Source of the DNA: Metridium senile
Taxonomy: Eukaryota; Cnidaria; Anthozoa; Actiniaria; Metridiidae
Direction: 5' to 3'
Assembly (NCBI GenBank): GCA_949775045.1
Contig: OX459098.1
Coordinates: 21,496,375 to 21,560,374, forward strand
DNA: 64,000 bases
A program made the position numbers and the translations under genes. Positions 12,201-38,546 of the stretch are shown piece after piece (position 1 is the first letter of the stretch; each line of letters starts with the position of its first letter). The notes below the pieces were generated by a model. It was not told the origin of the DNA and ran no database searches. It saw only the letters and a list, made by a program, of their open reading frames with translations.

Positions 12201-15200
12201 TCTCAGGTTCAATGTGCAGGAAGGACATGTTACATTTCATATGCTAGAGAAGGACTGGGAAAGAATTAGAGAACAATTCTTGTTGCAAGTTGTCCACTAT
12301 GAAAAGATGCCAGTATTCATTAACAAACCTGTAGATCTCGAAGATGATAGCCTATTTGACGTACAACGTGTTGATCCAGTAGCAACATTTGGTCTGTTTG
12401 CTGTCCAGAAATATAACATTTGTGACAGTTCAAGTCCGCTGTTGAAGGTTTGTACAAGTACACTTTGAAATAGAAAATGTCTTCATATTGCATGATCGCT
12501 TTTCATGTATTCGTGTGCTTTAATGGACGGGATTTTGGCCTTTTTCAATTGTACGTTATAACGTTTAAACATGTCTGCTATCGCGGTCAATATATCGCTC
12601 GACTCTTTGTGAATTGAGCGACATAAAGGACACATTGTTAAACTGCTTCTGGTGTTTCCATAGTTACTAAAAGTACAAGAAGAAGATGATTCATACAAAG
12701 CAGAGTTTGCCATTCTTGATCCTGTAAAGTGCAAAGCTAAAGACATGACGATTCAATTCACTCCAGAATCAATTCCTACAGAAATTAAACTAAATTTTCA
12801 GGGAGAAAATGGGTGAGTGAGCAGTGCTGGTTTCCAGTGCAATTGCATATATTTTTCTTTTATTCCATCTGTAAAAATGCCTTACATACCACTGACTTAG
12901 TAGACTTATCGTTTCCTTTCTTAGTTTATCTCCCTCTGAAATTCAATGCAAAACGTGCAAGTTATCAACATGATGTTGTTGTGTTTATCTGGTCATAGAT
13001 CCATAATGAGGTTTTCATGTCCAGTCATGGCCGGCTCGTCCAAGTTCCAGCTTTCAAAGAAACAGGCCAATCTAGTCTGTCAAATTAGAAAACAAGACAA
13101 CTTTGTTTCGGGAGAGATGGCGCTGATCAATCCTGCACAAGTTCCATTTCATGCAATGTCTTTGTGGGACCCTAAACAAGACGATATTGAGTAAGAGAAA
13201 CACCACAATAAAGGTCAAACGTCGATCTTCTCACGAGTCGAGGGTTGTGAAAATAATATGATGCCCTTTGCTTTTACTTATGTGAAATTCATAGTTCGAG
13301 CTTGTATTCAGTGTAATGAATGTGGTATTTGCCTGTAGATTGAATCATTCCGTTTAAATTCTTTCAGATGGACGTGCTCAAAAATGCATCGAGATAACAT
13401 ACCCAAATGGCGTGCGCAAAAGGAGATGGGTCATCCTTTTTTTGAACTAAGGCGTCTCATCTTAGAAATCCTTCACAGGCAGATAAACCAACAGGTAAGC
13501 GAACTAGATGATAATTGAAGCTACAAAAAGCTACAAATTGTTGAGAAAATGTGTTTGACGTGTAAAAAAAATCCCGTAAAAACGCATTTTGGCCTCCATG
13601 ATCTCCCTCCCTCACACCCAAATGAATGTTGCAGGACGAATGAAGCATTGTCGATCCCAACCATATCAACATTGACCCCGGGGGAGGGGCAGGGGCATTA
13701 TTTTGTAGTTTGACGGGAGATGGGGTAGCGCTGTGCCAAAGGTAGATCCAACTGGCACCGGCTCTTTTTATCTAATCAAGTACAAGAAAGTAAAAACTTA
13801 AACAACAGTCGTTCATAGCAACCTTGTAGCCAACAAATTGTCACTGTCTTTCAAGGCCAGCTGCTATTGTATGTAAATTATAGCGTGAACAATTATTTTA
13901 CTCATACAGTTATAAAAAGTTAAACAACTCATTGAATACCATTGAACGATAAGCTTTTTTTCAGAATCCTGCTATTCATCAAATCACATGTGAAGGCACC
14001 AACAAGGTTCTAATCATTGAAGTACTAAGTCCCGTTTACAAATGGAACAACCTACCATACGCTAAATGCGTTTTCTACGACAATCAACAGGCTGGAGATG
14101 ATCTCAAAGATCCCACTAAACTCCAAAGATTATTTGGGTCTTTTTATATTGTTAAATCTAATCATGAGGTACGGTCCCATTTATATTATTTTCTATATCG
14201 TAAAAAAACTTCAGGGAAGTGGTCATGAATTATGTCTGCGTTATTCATATTATTGTATGGTTTCTAGGAAATTGAAATGGTACGTAGAACGATGTACATC
14301 AACGCAGCCCGCACCGACCAGAAGAACGCAATCACGTATGATTGGAAAGATTCCTTTATTTGTCCTCTCTACGCAAGGGAAACCTTCATTAATCGATCTT
14401 TTGGTATGTTATAGATTTTTACTGGAAGTCTAATCCTATTGGTAGCATATATATCGTAGTGGCTTTTCCGGCCGCTCGCCCCTAAGCGCTTCTATCCAGG
14501 TTCGAGTCCCATTATATATACATGAGTTGAGTTTGTTTGAATTGTTGTTAACTCCAGTGCCAAGATGCATATGATTTGAAGGTTTTCCAGTTCTTCTCCC
14601 TCCTCAAAAGTCAACAGGAGAGCAGTGTACGTTAATTGAACCTTCTCAATTAGTTAGACACTGGCTAGAAGATTATAAGGCGTATTCTTGGTTGACCATT
14701 CCCAGGAGAGCGAATTGAACAAAAGTACCACGTACCAGTCACGGTGATGGTTTTCTTTTGTCAAGACCACCAGCATGGCTGCAGTTTCTTTTGTTTAATT
14801 GACTATCCTGTAAATGGTTGCAATACACTTATATTTGTATTTTCCGATGTTTATTGAATTATAATCATATATAGAGCGATGTTCGGAGAACCAAAGAAAA
14901 GTCTAATAAAGCTTAATTTATTTTTGCCCTTAGAAAGTTATTTACCCTGCTTAGCAGAGATTCCTTTCAATAGAAACCTCTGCACGGAGCTGGTACAGAA
15001 CTTTGGAAGAATAAATGAATTTCAAACCGCTTTTAAATCCGTTTTAACAAGTTTGAATTGCATCGCATATAACAAAATGACAATGAAATGTCGTCATATA
15101 CACTTCGCGCATACTTGATAGAATATGATTATATCTAGCAGCTACGTGCCGAGGTTTCTTTCTATGAAAAAGGGTTTATCTTATTTTAAGTCTTTTAATA

Positions 15201-15804
15201 TACACTAATAAGTCGTGCAACCATTTGTCTGATACGCATGATCAACCTTTACCCTATAGATTTAGAAATGAAGTTTAACAAAGTGATGAAAGATGTCTTA
15301 TCTCAACTTCTAAGTGGAAAAACCACAGACAAACAGCGAGACGAAGAAACACCAAGCCAGCAAGGACAGTCTAGTGGTAGACAAGAGGTTGTTACATCTC
15401 CCATCACAGAAACCAACAAACTTGATCGTTGTGCTTTTTGTCGTAGAGTTTCAAACCATCTCAAGAAATGTACCAATTGTAGAAAGGTGTCATACTGCAA
15501 TCAAGAATGCCAGAAAAACGACTGGAAAAAGGGGCACCAAAGTATTTGTCGGGCGTCGTCTTTGCAACACATCTCAAGTAAGCGAAAAGGTTCATTTAGT
15601 TATGATATGAAAAAGAAGATCTTCAATATTCCAGAAAACAAAGCATTTAGCCTTAATCGTTGTGCCTTTTGCCGTAAGTCGTCAGAAAATCTCAAGAAAT
15701 GCACCAGGTGTATGAAAGTGTCATACTGCAATCAAGACTGCCAGGCACAACACTGGAAAAAGGAGCACAAAGATGACTGCTCGGTCAACATTGACAAAAA
15801 ATGA
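6274..15804 (+). CDS. Gene A: DUF4470-MYND family protein, exons 2-15 (exon 1 not in window)
   Basis: Exons: 6274-6376, 6936-7081, 10235-10393, 10562-10638, 11088-11249, 11438-11542, 11852-11958, 12160-12447, 12664-12812, 12999-13190, 13368-13494, 13965-14168, 14268-14403, 15260-15804. All introns are GT-AG and all phases join, leaving 832 codons after a split first codon. Exons 2-14 match genes B and C throughout; landmarks are MWNGDG in exon 3, IPDDWEE in exon 5, VTFHMLEKDW in exon 9, FVSGEMALINPAQVPFHAM in exon 11 and SPVYKWNN in exon 13. The middle region is unnamed. Exon 15 adds two MYND fingers. The DUF4470 exon present in B and C is missing here: it either lies left of the window or was lost, since the left part of intron 1 is replaced by the 3.6-kb inverted repeat. 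Without exon 1 it may be a pseudogene, although no stop or frameshift is seen in the 14 exons. Confidence 0.8.
6377..6935 (+). other. Gene A intron 2
   Basis: This is intron sequence with a long C run near 6490-6517 and a TATA-repeat near 6828-6842. It is similar to gene C intron 2 (47216-48064), which is longer. No gene is seen. Confidence 0.6.
7630..8595 (-). pseudogene. LINE reverse transcriptase domain (fragment)
   Basis: The 321-codon open frame carries the core motifs of non-LTR reverse transcriptase: FLDLSKAFDTVDH (first catalytic aspartate), GVPQGSVLGPLLF and YADDTVIY (catalytic YADD). The thumb-like region ends in RRRHRCI where the frame closes; the gene C copy continues further, so this copy has a late frame break. 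The upstream linker and endonuclease are in other frames, so no full-length ORF2 protein can be made. Confidence 0.75.
9543..10022 (-). pseudogene. LINE endonuclease domain (fragment)
   Basis: The frame encodes the C-terminal half of the LINE endonuclease/exonuclease/phosphatase fold, with the GDFN catalytic motif and a closing SDH motif. The frame is open upstream to about 10080 (GGGTAIFVR) but the N-terminal half is missing. It ends in a frame different from the following linker. Confidence 0.65.
10681..10740. repeat. Conserved intron 5 hairpin, A copy
   Basis: AACCCGTGAAATAG at 10681-10694 is the reverse complement of CTATTTCACGGGTT at 10727-10740, giving a 14-bp stem. The same pair occurs in intron 5 of B (25733-25746 and 25832-25845) and C (51697-51710 and 51743-51756). 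The rest of the intron (10739-11087) holds only short TTGA/CTGA repeats near 10855-10880. Confidence 0.6.
13495..13964 (+). other. Gene A intron 12
   Basis: This 470-bp intron has a GTAAGC donor and a pyrimidine-rich TTTTTTTCAG acceptor. I see no gene or clear repeat in it; a G-rich tract lies near 13678-13690. Confidence 0.6.
14404..15259 (+). other. Gene A intron 14
   Basis: This is the intron between the last middle-region exon and the finger exon. It holds a tRNA-like B-box sequence near 14455-14515. A 79-codon open frame at 14879-15118 is not shared with introns 14 of B or C and is not supported as coding. Confidence 0.55.
14455..14515 (+). repeat. tRNA-like repeat in intron 14, A copy
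   Basis: GTAGTGGCTTTTCCGG followed about 30 bases later by AGGTTCGAGTCCC (a good B box) resembles a tRNA-derived SINE head. Related sequences sit at the equivalent place in genes B and C. No tRNA fold can be drawn with confidence. Confidence 0.4.
15260..15804 (+). CDS. Gene A exon 15: two MYND zinc fingers
   Basis: The exon starts after the CCCTATAG acceptor, completing a GAT codon split from exon 14, and ends in TGA. It encodes a short charged lead followed by two complete MYND fingers, each with CAFC, a second C-x2-C pair (CTNC or CTRC), YCNQ-x-C and a closing W-x3-H-x3-C. The linker between them (SFSYDMKKK region) is related to one linker type in gene C. The array is the shortest of the three genes. 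The stop follows the second finger directly, so this looks like a natural end. Confidence 0.85.
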
Positions 15805-17019
15805 CGTACAGGAGCAACTTTATCAGTATGCCAATCTATAGAAGAGGATTTTATTACAGTAATTTGTCTACTTATTTAAAATGGCAACATACGAGACCCC
15901 CCGAGACCCTTGTTTTGAAATTCCAAGACACAAATCGCAAAGATTTAGGCTAAACCTTTTCTCCCTCGAGTTTCTTAACTGTATTAAACTGTACATACTT
16001 TAAGCTCATCAATTAAATTTTACTTTGATTTCATTTTTTTGCTGCAATTTTGTCCTCTCTGACGACCATGAAGATTGTTTTGATGTGATGTCATAGTGAA
16101 ATAGGGCAATTAAATCTTCCAGGGGGAGGGGTACTCGATCTCTTTGTCTGGTTTACGAATTTGTTTTTTCGGTTAAGTTAGTGGATTTGAGCCATAACAT
16201 TAGGAAAGGAAACAATTATCGTAGAATAAAGTCAAAATTCTCAAAACTTAAAAATGAAACCATCTATTTGACCGTGAAGTAAGTTGACTTGGGTCACTCA
16301 GGCTCGCCGAAGCTGCCAGCTTTCCTACTTATTTAGAGTCAGTGAGTAATGTGCCGATTCTAATGCAAGTGAATTCAAATCAAACAAAAGGTTTTGCTCA
16401 TTTGCATTAGATTCGGCGAGTGAGATGCGACGCTTGATCTAGGCCTAAGGAGAATTTAAAGTATCCGTGGTCCGCATAATTCTCGTCCAAATCGCTTCAA
16501 ATCTTTTCAGGCAACTAAAAATGTTTAAAAAGGACACCGAGAGCTAGTGGTTTATTGATATTCGAAGAGGGAAAATGGAACGTTTACATTTAAAAGCCGC
16601 TCTATATTCTCTTAATTATATAACAATATATACAGATAGTGAGATTGGGCTACCTATGGTACAAAGCGTGGCCATATGCAAAAGGTGAAAAAGAGCACAC
16701 ACAATTATAGAATGATCATTTTCAAAATACATATCCCAAGAATAAATCGTACCCTTTACTGGTTTCCTGTTTAGTATTTTTGCCTGATTTTCCTAATCGT
16801 GCTGTCCATGTTCCCCTCTTTTGTCTTGCGCATCTTGCAGGTCCGACCACAAGGAGCCCAAGCACATGAATCCTTTCCTACTAAATGAATTAATAATAAT
16901 TGTGACTTCTTTGTCTATATCAAATACGATCCTATATTTCAGTTTAAAAAAATCAGATGATGATGAAGATGATGATGATAAAGATTATCATAATTATAAT
17001 GATGCGATAAAAATCTTAA
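15805..17019 (+). other. Gene A 3' flank and A-B intergenic spacer
   Basis: The first 100 bases (CAACTTTATCAG, CCAATCTATAG) resemble the 3' flanks of B and C, so this is probably 3' UTR; ATTAAA hexamers at 15983 and 16012 could serve polyadenylation. The stretch near 16067-16110 (GAAGATTGTTTTGATGTGAT) recurs downstream of gene C near 62628. A GAT-rich repeat lies at 16956-16990. No gene is seen. Confidence 0.5.
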
Positions 17020-17654
17020 GGTGACTGGCTACTTTTGGAAATAATGTTAAACGTTTCTTTAAACTACGATTTTTTAATGTGAAATTTAATGCTGATTCCA
17101 AATATGAAAAGAAAAATGGGGTGTCCCGAGCTTGTTTTTGAGATAATCAGCATTTAATGGAAGCCTACGCTTTTGAAGAAAAACTTGCGAAAACGGAAGC
17201 AATATGAAAAAAATCACAACTCATAAGTAAATAGTTTTTTTTTCATACTATATCAAGCACAAATGCCGGGTAATGAATCATTCTAAAATACAACATGGAT
17301 GGTTTGAATAAAAGACAAAGATATACCTTGATCTGACATATTTCATCCTTTCAGTGCTTTCAAAACTCGCAAGAAGTTGGACAAAAAATACTACGAAAAT
17401 CTATTTTTTTTATATGTTAGAAAAATTTACTTTTTTAAAAACTTTGAAATAACGTAGATTTTATTAGGTTCTTTCAACTAAGCATAACAACATAACATAA
17501 CATCCCGCGCAAAATTCGAGGGTTTTGACCTGTTGAAGGTCAAAACGTGTATGGTTCCTAAATAAAATTTTGTATTTATTCAGCGGTTTTTGTGCGCGCG
17601 CACATCGTGGGCTCGAATCGAACGTTCAAAAGCGTTCAAAAGTAGCCAGTCACC
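17020..17654. mobile_element. MITE with TTAA target duplication
   Basis: GGTGACTGGCTACTTTTG at the left end is repeated inverted at the right end, and TTAA stands immediately outside both ends (17016-17019 and 17655-17658). TTAA duplications are typical of piggyBac and Kolobok transposons. The 635-bp interior has no transposase, so this is a non-autonomous copy in the A-B spacer. Confidence 0.7.
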
Positions 17655-17773
17655 TTAATTAATGATAAAATAGATAAGATGATGATAAAATGCATGAAAA
17701 TGAAAACAAAAATGAATATAGAAATAAAAGTGACAATGATTTTAAAGCATTTTAGATTCTGAATACTATCAGT

Positions 17774-17874
17774 AGTGCCAGACCTCCTCGGGCACTATTC
17801 CAAGAACTAGCTCCGTTGAATCGCTAAAAAGTCAACAATGAAAAAGGTTTAATAACTAGTTGTTGTTTACCACA
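17774..17874 (+). promoter_or_regulatory. Conserved block upstream of gene B start
   Basis: AGTGCCAGACCTCCTCG at 17774-17790 and AATAACTAGTTGTTGTTTAC just before the ATG are also found upstream of the broken exon 1 (41469-41563) and gene C exon 1 (43272-43403), while bases between them differ. Conservation of two separated blocks suggests a core promoter or 5' UTR element. No clear TATA box was identified. Confidence 0.45.
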
Positions 17875-32959
<15,085 letters not shown>

Positions 32960-33589
32960 CTTGATCAGTGTGCATTTTGCCGAAAACCTTCAGAAAATCT
33001 CAAGAAATGCACCAGGTGTAAGAAAGTATCTTACTGCAATCAAGACTGCCAGGCACAACACTGGAAAAATAAACACAGAGATGATTGTCTCGTCGATTCA
33101 TCTTTTGAGGAATTTCCAAGCCAGCAAGGACAGTTTCCTGGTAGAACAACGGTTCCTAAATCTCTAAACACAGTAACCAATGAACCATTTCCAAGCCAAC
33201 AGAAAGAACCAGAGGACAGGAATAAAGGCCTCAACTCCGTTCCTAACACAGAAACCTATGAACTTGGTCAGTGTGCATTTTGCCGAAAACCTTCAGAAAA
33301 TCTAAAGAAATATACCAGGTGTAAGAAAGTATCTTACTGCAATCAAGACTGCCAGGCACAACACTGGAAAATGGAACACAAAAGTAATTGTCCTTCCTCG
33401 TCTTCAGAACAAATTCCAAGCGAAAATAAAGATTCATTTGGTGCTCGTAGTGATGCACTTGATCGTTGTGCATTTTGCCATAAGGCGTCAGAAGATCTCA
33501 AGAAAGTGTTTTACTGCAATCGAGACTGCCAGGAAAAGCACTGGAAAAAGGAACTGAACAGTGTTTGTAAATGCGGTCATTTCCAGTGA
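32960..33589 (+). pseudogene. In-frame MYND finger remnant after the gene B stop
   Basis: The reading frame of exon 15 stays open for 209 codons past the TAA and ends in TGA at 33587-33589. It encodes three more finger units. The first is complete. The second has tyrosine in place of the first cysteine of the CTRC pair. The third lacks the whole second cysteine pair (LKKVFYC). The absence of other frame breaks suggests that the stop is recent, or that the region is still used through alternative splicing or readthrough. Confidence 0.75.
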
Positions 33590-34626
33590 CAGTGAATAAC
33601 ATGGAACATTAACTTTATCAGCATACCAATCTATAGGATAGGAGCGGATTTTATTGTTTTTGTTTTACTTATTTACAAAATTACCAAAGCACTTTTCATG
33701 TTTTTCATAGTCTAACATTAACAAAAAATGTCGAGCGATGTATATTAATCGCCAATCGACGTTTACAATTTGAACGAATTATTAAATATTTAAAACGCAG
33801 TTTATATTTCATTACATTTTTAAAGGTTTATTGATAACTAACTCTGAGCCAACTAATCTAGAACATAGTTTTGTAGTGCATGTACACGATGTATGTAGAC
33901 AGTCGGCGTCACTATTGGTAAGACACAACCTGTGCTAGCTGGCCGTTAAAATAACAACTGCATGCTTCAGTTGGTTTGAAGTCAAAGCTGTACAAGCAGT
34001 GTGAAAAAAGCAGCACATGAAATATATGGACAGCGTTGTGTGAATCAACTAATTTTGACGCGGGGTGTACATTGTCAGTCATAAGCGTTAGCGATTAGTT
34101 GATTAGGTTCTTGATCGATCCTTGTTTTAATATTAAAAATAAATACTTGAATTAATAATATATTTATTATTGATAATAATTAATAATATGCCTAGAGTGG
34201 CTCTTTTGTCTTTTATCAGCAAGTGGCAGCTGAGCTTGTTTACATCAAAAGTATGTGTGTTACTAACGTCGGAGTAAATATGAAAATTTATATAACAGAA
34301 AAGTGAATGTTTCTGACTTCAATCCTTCGTCAAACTGATTCATTCATGGAAAAGTTACACAGTAGAGGTGATTGAACTCAACCAATAGAGAATAAGCTAA
34401 TGACGTCATGAATTGTAAGCCAATGAGAAAACCGGAATATGGAGTTAACAGTCCTCTTGGTAGACTTCACAACGATAAAAAGACGTGGAAACTAATCATA
34501 ATCATGATGAAGATGATAGTGAAGATGATAGTGATGATGATGATAGTAATGATCAAGACGACGATTATGATATATGTATGTAAATAGGTTTCAATAATCA
34601 ATCTGTCTGTATGTTGTATACAAATA
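33590..34626 (+). other. Gene B 3' flank
   Basis: The first roughly 730 bases are closely similar to the flank of gene C from 61594, including an ATTAAA hexamer at 33781. An AT-rich part and a GAT-rich microsatellite (34500-34570) follow. No gene is seen. Confidence 0.55.
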
Positions 34627-34813
34627 CAGTGGAACCCCGCCTTACGGCCACCCGCTTAAAACGGCCACCCCGTTATTGCGGCCAGTTTTTTAGGTCCCGA
34701 CGAAATGCATGCCCATGCATTTTCTATAAAATTTACCCGCTTAATACGGCCACCCCGTTAATACGGCCACTTTGTGCTGTCCCTTCGGTGGCCTGATAAA
34801 CGGGGTTCCACTG
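34627..34813. mobile_element. Tc1/mariner/pogo-type MITE, TA-flanked
   Basis: CAGTGGAACCCCG at the left is inverted as CGGGGTTCCACTG at the right, with TA outside both ends. The 187-bp interior is made of CGGCCACCCCGTTA-like words. The CAGTGGAACC terminus and TA duplication fit pogo/Tc1-type transposons. Confidence 0.75.
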
Positions 34814-35091
34814 TATATAAAACTTGTAAGACAACCTCGTTCCCAGGGCACTCTCCCTTCGCTTTTGGGTGGGGCGGGAAATGGCTTTGGCATCGGCTGG
34901 TCACATGACCGCAAAATACCCTGAAATGTAATAATGTGTAATAAATTACGATTCAAGTACTCCATGATACGCCTGAGCGAGAGGCTATATAACTATTTAG
35001 GCAAGTCAAATTTAATTGATATTTAACATTGTTGCCTTCTTTGGATTTAAACTGCTTCAAAGTTATTCTTTTTCGCTATGCTCCACATTAT

Positions 35092-35214
35092 GGGATAATT
35101 ATGCATACTTCCTATGCTACTAACTGGTCAGCGGTCACACTTCAAAGCTATTCAAATGCAAATTACAACACCGTATATAACCCCAGGTGATAATATTATA
35201 ATCAGTTCTTCCTT
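35092..35214. repeat. DIRS left inverted terminal repeat
   Basis: It begins with TGGGATAATTATGCATACTT and ends with ATCAGTTCTTCC; it is the reverse complement of the right repeat at about 39655-39779 over essentially its whole length. Confidence 0.85.
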
Positions 35215-35406
35215 TCGTGCTACAAGATCAGGTCAGTGTGTCGTTTATATGTGCTTTATTGGCATGTTTGTCGTGTTCTTTGCTATCTTATTGATAGTTT
35301 TCGCTTTATATGTTCTATTTGTTGACTTCTTTTACAGAATTCTTGTCGAAAGCTTTCTGTCTACACGAAACCGTCGAGTTCAACTCAACCGTGATTGCAC
35401 GTGGCC

Positions 35407-36504
35407 ATGGCCGATAAAATACAAGAACCCCCGGCTGTAGATAGAGTCGAACGGCAGCTACCGCTTGAACCAGACATTCATATTTTAGAAGAAACGGAAG
35501 AAGCAAGCGAAGCAGATTTTGACGTCGATATTGAACACCTTCGAGACCATCTCGGGATTGATAACATTCATCGAACGCTGCATACGTTAACCGAGAAAAT
35601 TACGAGCCTTGGCAATGCCAATAGTAATCCAACTGTTCCCGAATCGGGACAGGGCTCTTCAAGCACAGATGCAAGTGAGTTTGACCCGTGTTTGGGTCTG
35701 TCACAAACAACAGGAACTCCAGAAAACAGCGAAGCGACTGCTGCTGATTTTCTGCCCTCAATATTCGAGGAAACCGAGACTTTCGGTCCGGACGTGTCCG
35801 AAGTTATCGCACAGCGAGTCAATGATGCAGTGTCGAAAAAACCGCTAGAAGCGAAGTTCAAAGAGCTACAGGACCAATACAAAACTCCCAAGAACTGTCA
35901 TTTGTTGTGTGTGCCTAAAGTTAATCTTGAACTGTGGCATGACCTAGCTCGACATTCTAAGACTAAAGACCTTGGCCTTCAGGAAATCCAGAAAAACTTA
36001 GTCAAGTCTGCACAACCCATGATTAAGATATTAGATGCAGTTCTGAAGTGCCAGACAGAGAAAAAGCCTATTGAAGCTTGTGATATTCTGACGCCCATTG
36101 CTGACGCTGTGACCTTTTTAGGCCATGCCTCGTACTTGACCTCTCTAAAAAGGAGAGAATTTCTGAAACCAGACATCACTCAGCCTTATCAGTCGGTTTG
36201 CAGCAAAAGCAATCCTGTCTCGACTTTTCTATTTGGCGATGAACTCCCTAAACAAGTTAAAGAAATTGGCGAAGTGAACAAAATTGCCAAGAAAACAATG
36301 CATCGTCCAAATACGGCGTCTACTTTTAAACGTCAATCTGACTACAAGAGTGGCAGTGGCCATAACAGATACAACCAGCGTGGTGGCCGCAGGTATTTTT
36401 TAGGATATCGAAACCAAAAAGGGCCCTATTACTCCGAAAGGAGGTCATCCACCAACCCATCGTCGAGTACGAAGACGTACAAGGACACAAAAGAGAAATC
36501 TTAA
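35407..36504 (+). CDS. DIRS ORF1, gag-like protein
   Basis: A 365-residue frame starts at ATG 35407 (MADKIQEPP). The N-terminal third is acidic, the centre has charged helical stretches, and the C-terminus is basic and rich in arginine, glycine, serine and tyrosine (RYNQRGGRRYF), suitable for nucleic-acid binding. It lacks a CCHC knuckle. By position it is the DIRS ORF1 protein that packages the RNA. The frame is uninterrupted. Confidence 0.7.
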   Translation: MADKIQEPPAVDRVERQLPLEPDIHILEETEEASEADFDVDIEHLRDHLGIDNIHRTLHTLTEKITSLGNANSNPTVPESGQGSSSTDASEFDPCLGLSQTTGTPENSEATAADFLPSIFEETETFGPDVSEVIAQRVNDAVSKKPLEAKFKELQDQYKTPKNCHLLCVPKVNLELWHDLARHSKTKDLGLQEIQKNLVKSAQPMIKILDAVLKCQTEKKPIEACDILTPIADAVTFLGHASYLTSLKRREFLKPDITQPYQSVCSKSNPVSTFLFGDELPKQVKEIGEVNKIAKKTMHRPNTASTFKRQSDYKSGSGHNRYNQRGGRRYFLGYRNQKGPYYSERRSSTNPSSSTKTYKDTKEKS

Positions 36505-36578
36505 ATCAGGTAACTACTGAAAGTAGTATTATTAACCCGTATGCGGGTCATTTACAATACCATAGCTCCAAGTGGCGC

Positions 36579-37714
36579 ATGCTCACCAGTGACCCTTGGG
36601 TCCTCGAAACTATAATGGGGTATCATTTAGAATTTGAATGTATTCCAGAGCAGTTTTGTTTACCAAAACCTCCTCCTTTGAATGAAACCGAAATTCAGTT
36701 AATTAATGATGAAGTTGAGAAACTTCTTGAAAAGGGGCTATTAAGCCTGTACTTCGAAATCGAGAGGAATTTATTTCTAATTTATTTCTGGTACCTAAGA
36801 AAACTGGTGATATGCGCCCAGTGATCAACTTGAAGCCACTGAATCAATTTGTCCAAAAGATCCATTTTAAGATGGAGAATATTCAAATGGCTTTAAATTT
36901 CATTAGCCAGGGGGATTATATGATATCAATAGATCTCAAGGATGCCTATTTTAGCGTGCCGATTTTCTCTCCACACTGGAAATATTTACGTTTTATGTGG
37001 AAAGGTCAGAGATATGAGTTCACCTGTCTACCATTCGGTTACAGTTTGGCTCCTCGAGTTTTTACCAAAATTTGCAAACCTTTTGTGTCTCACCTTCGAT
37101 TGAACGGATTTCGAATATTCATCTTTTTGGATGACATTCTACTTGCTGCAAGCTCGTATGAGGAATGTTTAAATCAGCTTGCCACATTGAGAAGTCTGAT
37201 TGAGAATCTCGGTTTTGTCATCAATAATGAGAAATCTCAACTTGAACCTGTGACACAAATAAGTTTCCTTGGTTTTGTCATTGACTCTGTAGTCATGAAA
37301 ATATTTCTACCAGAGGTCAAAGTCCAAAAAATTGTTCTCGCCTGCTCTAAACTGATTTCCGAGCCAAAACCCACTGTGAGACAGGTAGCGCATGTGACTG
37401 GCCTTTTAGTCTCGTCATTTCCAGCCATGAACTACTTGAGACTCTATTACAGATCCATTGAATTATGTAAATCTCAAGCCCTATCTAAGAATAATGACTT
37501 TGAAGAGTTGATATTGCTGAGTCCTCAAGCACTATTGGATCTCGAATGGGTTATTAAGAATATTTCTAAGGTGAATGGAGTCTACTTTAGACAACGACCC
37601 ATTGATACTGTGATAGAGTGTGATGCCAGCTTGGCTGGATGGGGAGCCTATAGTCATGGGCAGGCTGCGCAGGGTCGGTGGTCCAAACTAGAGTCATCAC
37701 ATCAACTATCTTGA
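36579..37714 (+). pseudogene. DIRS reverse transcriptase, frameshifted
   Basis: The N-terminal part reads in the 36579-36824 frame and the catalytic part in the 36812-37714 frame. Comparison of the two frames places a one-base loss in the G run near 36735-36739. The catalytic frame carries the RT hallmarks SIDLKDAYFSVPI, LPFGYSLAPRVF and FLDDILLA (catalytic F-x-DD), then LGFVIDS. It ends in the start of RNase H (ECDASLAGWGAYSHG), where a second one-base change near 37693-37700 shifts the frame. Type and order match DIRS elements of animals. Confidence 0.8.
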
Positions 37715-37715
37715 G

Positions 37716-38546
37716 TTGTTGGCAGCATTTTACGCATTACAAGCATTTGTGGCCAATGAACATGATGTTCATGTTCGATTGAAACTTGATAATTCGACTG
37801 CTATCGCCTATATCAATAACATGGGAGGCATTAGATCTCATGCACTAGATTTGCTCTCAAGATCCCTGTGGGAATGGTGTATTCCACGAAACTTATTTGT
37901 AAGTGCCCAACATATTCCAGGGAAAAGCAATTGCAGAGCCGACACCCTATCTCGGGAGTTTTCGTCCAATTTAGAATGGGCATTAGATTTAGCAATTTAT
38001 GATCAACTGATCCACATGACATTCGATCCCGACATTGACTTATTTGCGTCGAGACTTAATGCCAAAGTTGAACGATTTGTGTCATGGCAGCCAGAACCTG
38101 GTGCCATGGCCATTGACGCTTTTAGTATAAGCTGGTCTAATCTGAAATGCTATGCATTCCCTCCTTTTAGCTTGCTGCCCCAGGTATTGAGGAAGATCCG
38201 CAACGACAAGGCCACAGTATTATTGATTGCTCCAGTGTGGACGACGCAGAGCTGGTTCCCGCTCCTACTTCAACTAACCCTAGAGAAACCGATTTTACTG
38301 CCCAGGAGAAAGAATCTTCTATTCTTAGCTCACAGCAACAGCCTTCATCCTCTACGCAACCACCTGGTTCTTGCCGCGTGGATATTATCAGGGAATGTCT
38401 GCGAAACAGAGGCCTTTCTGAGGAAGCAACCAACCTCATCAGTGCATCTTGGACCTCTGGGACTGCTAAACAATACAATAGTGCCTGGAAAAAATGGTAT
38501 CGCTGGTGTGCATCAAAGCAAATTGATCTACTTCAGGCACCTCTAG
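37716..38546 (+). pseudogene. DIRS RNase H and C-terminal polymerase region
   Basis: This frame continues RNase H (KLDNSTAIAYINNMGG, then QHIPGKSNCRADTLSR, typical of the DIRS enzyme). It is followed by the conserved PDIDLFASRLNAKV and FPPFSLLPQVLRKI block found after RNase H in DIRS elements. Its 3' part overlaps the recombinase frame by about 300 bases, a usual arrangement. It is separated from the reverse transcriptase by the frameshift at about 37700. Confidence 0.75.

Noticed and set aside
16821..17024. 67-codon frame ending in an acidic stretch
   Set aside because: The acidic part is a GAT microsatellite and the frame runs into a MITE.
35315..38478. Minus-strand frames inside the DIRS element
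   Set aside because: They mirror the plus-strand ORFs and carry no motif of their own.
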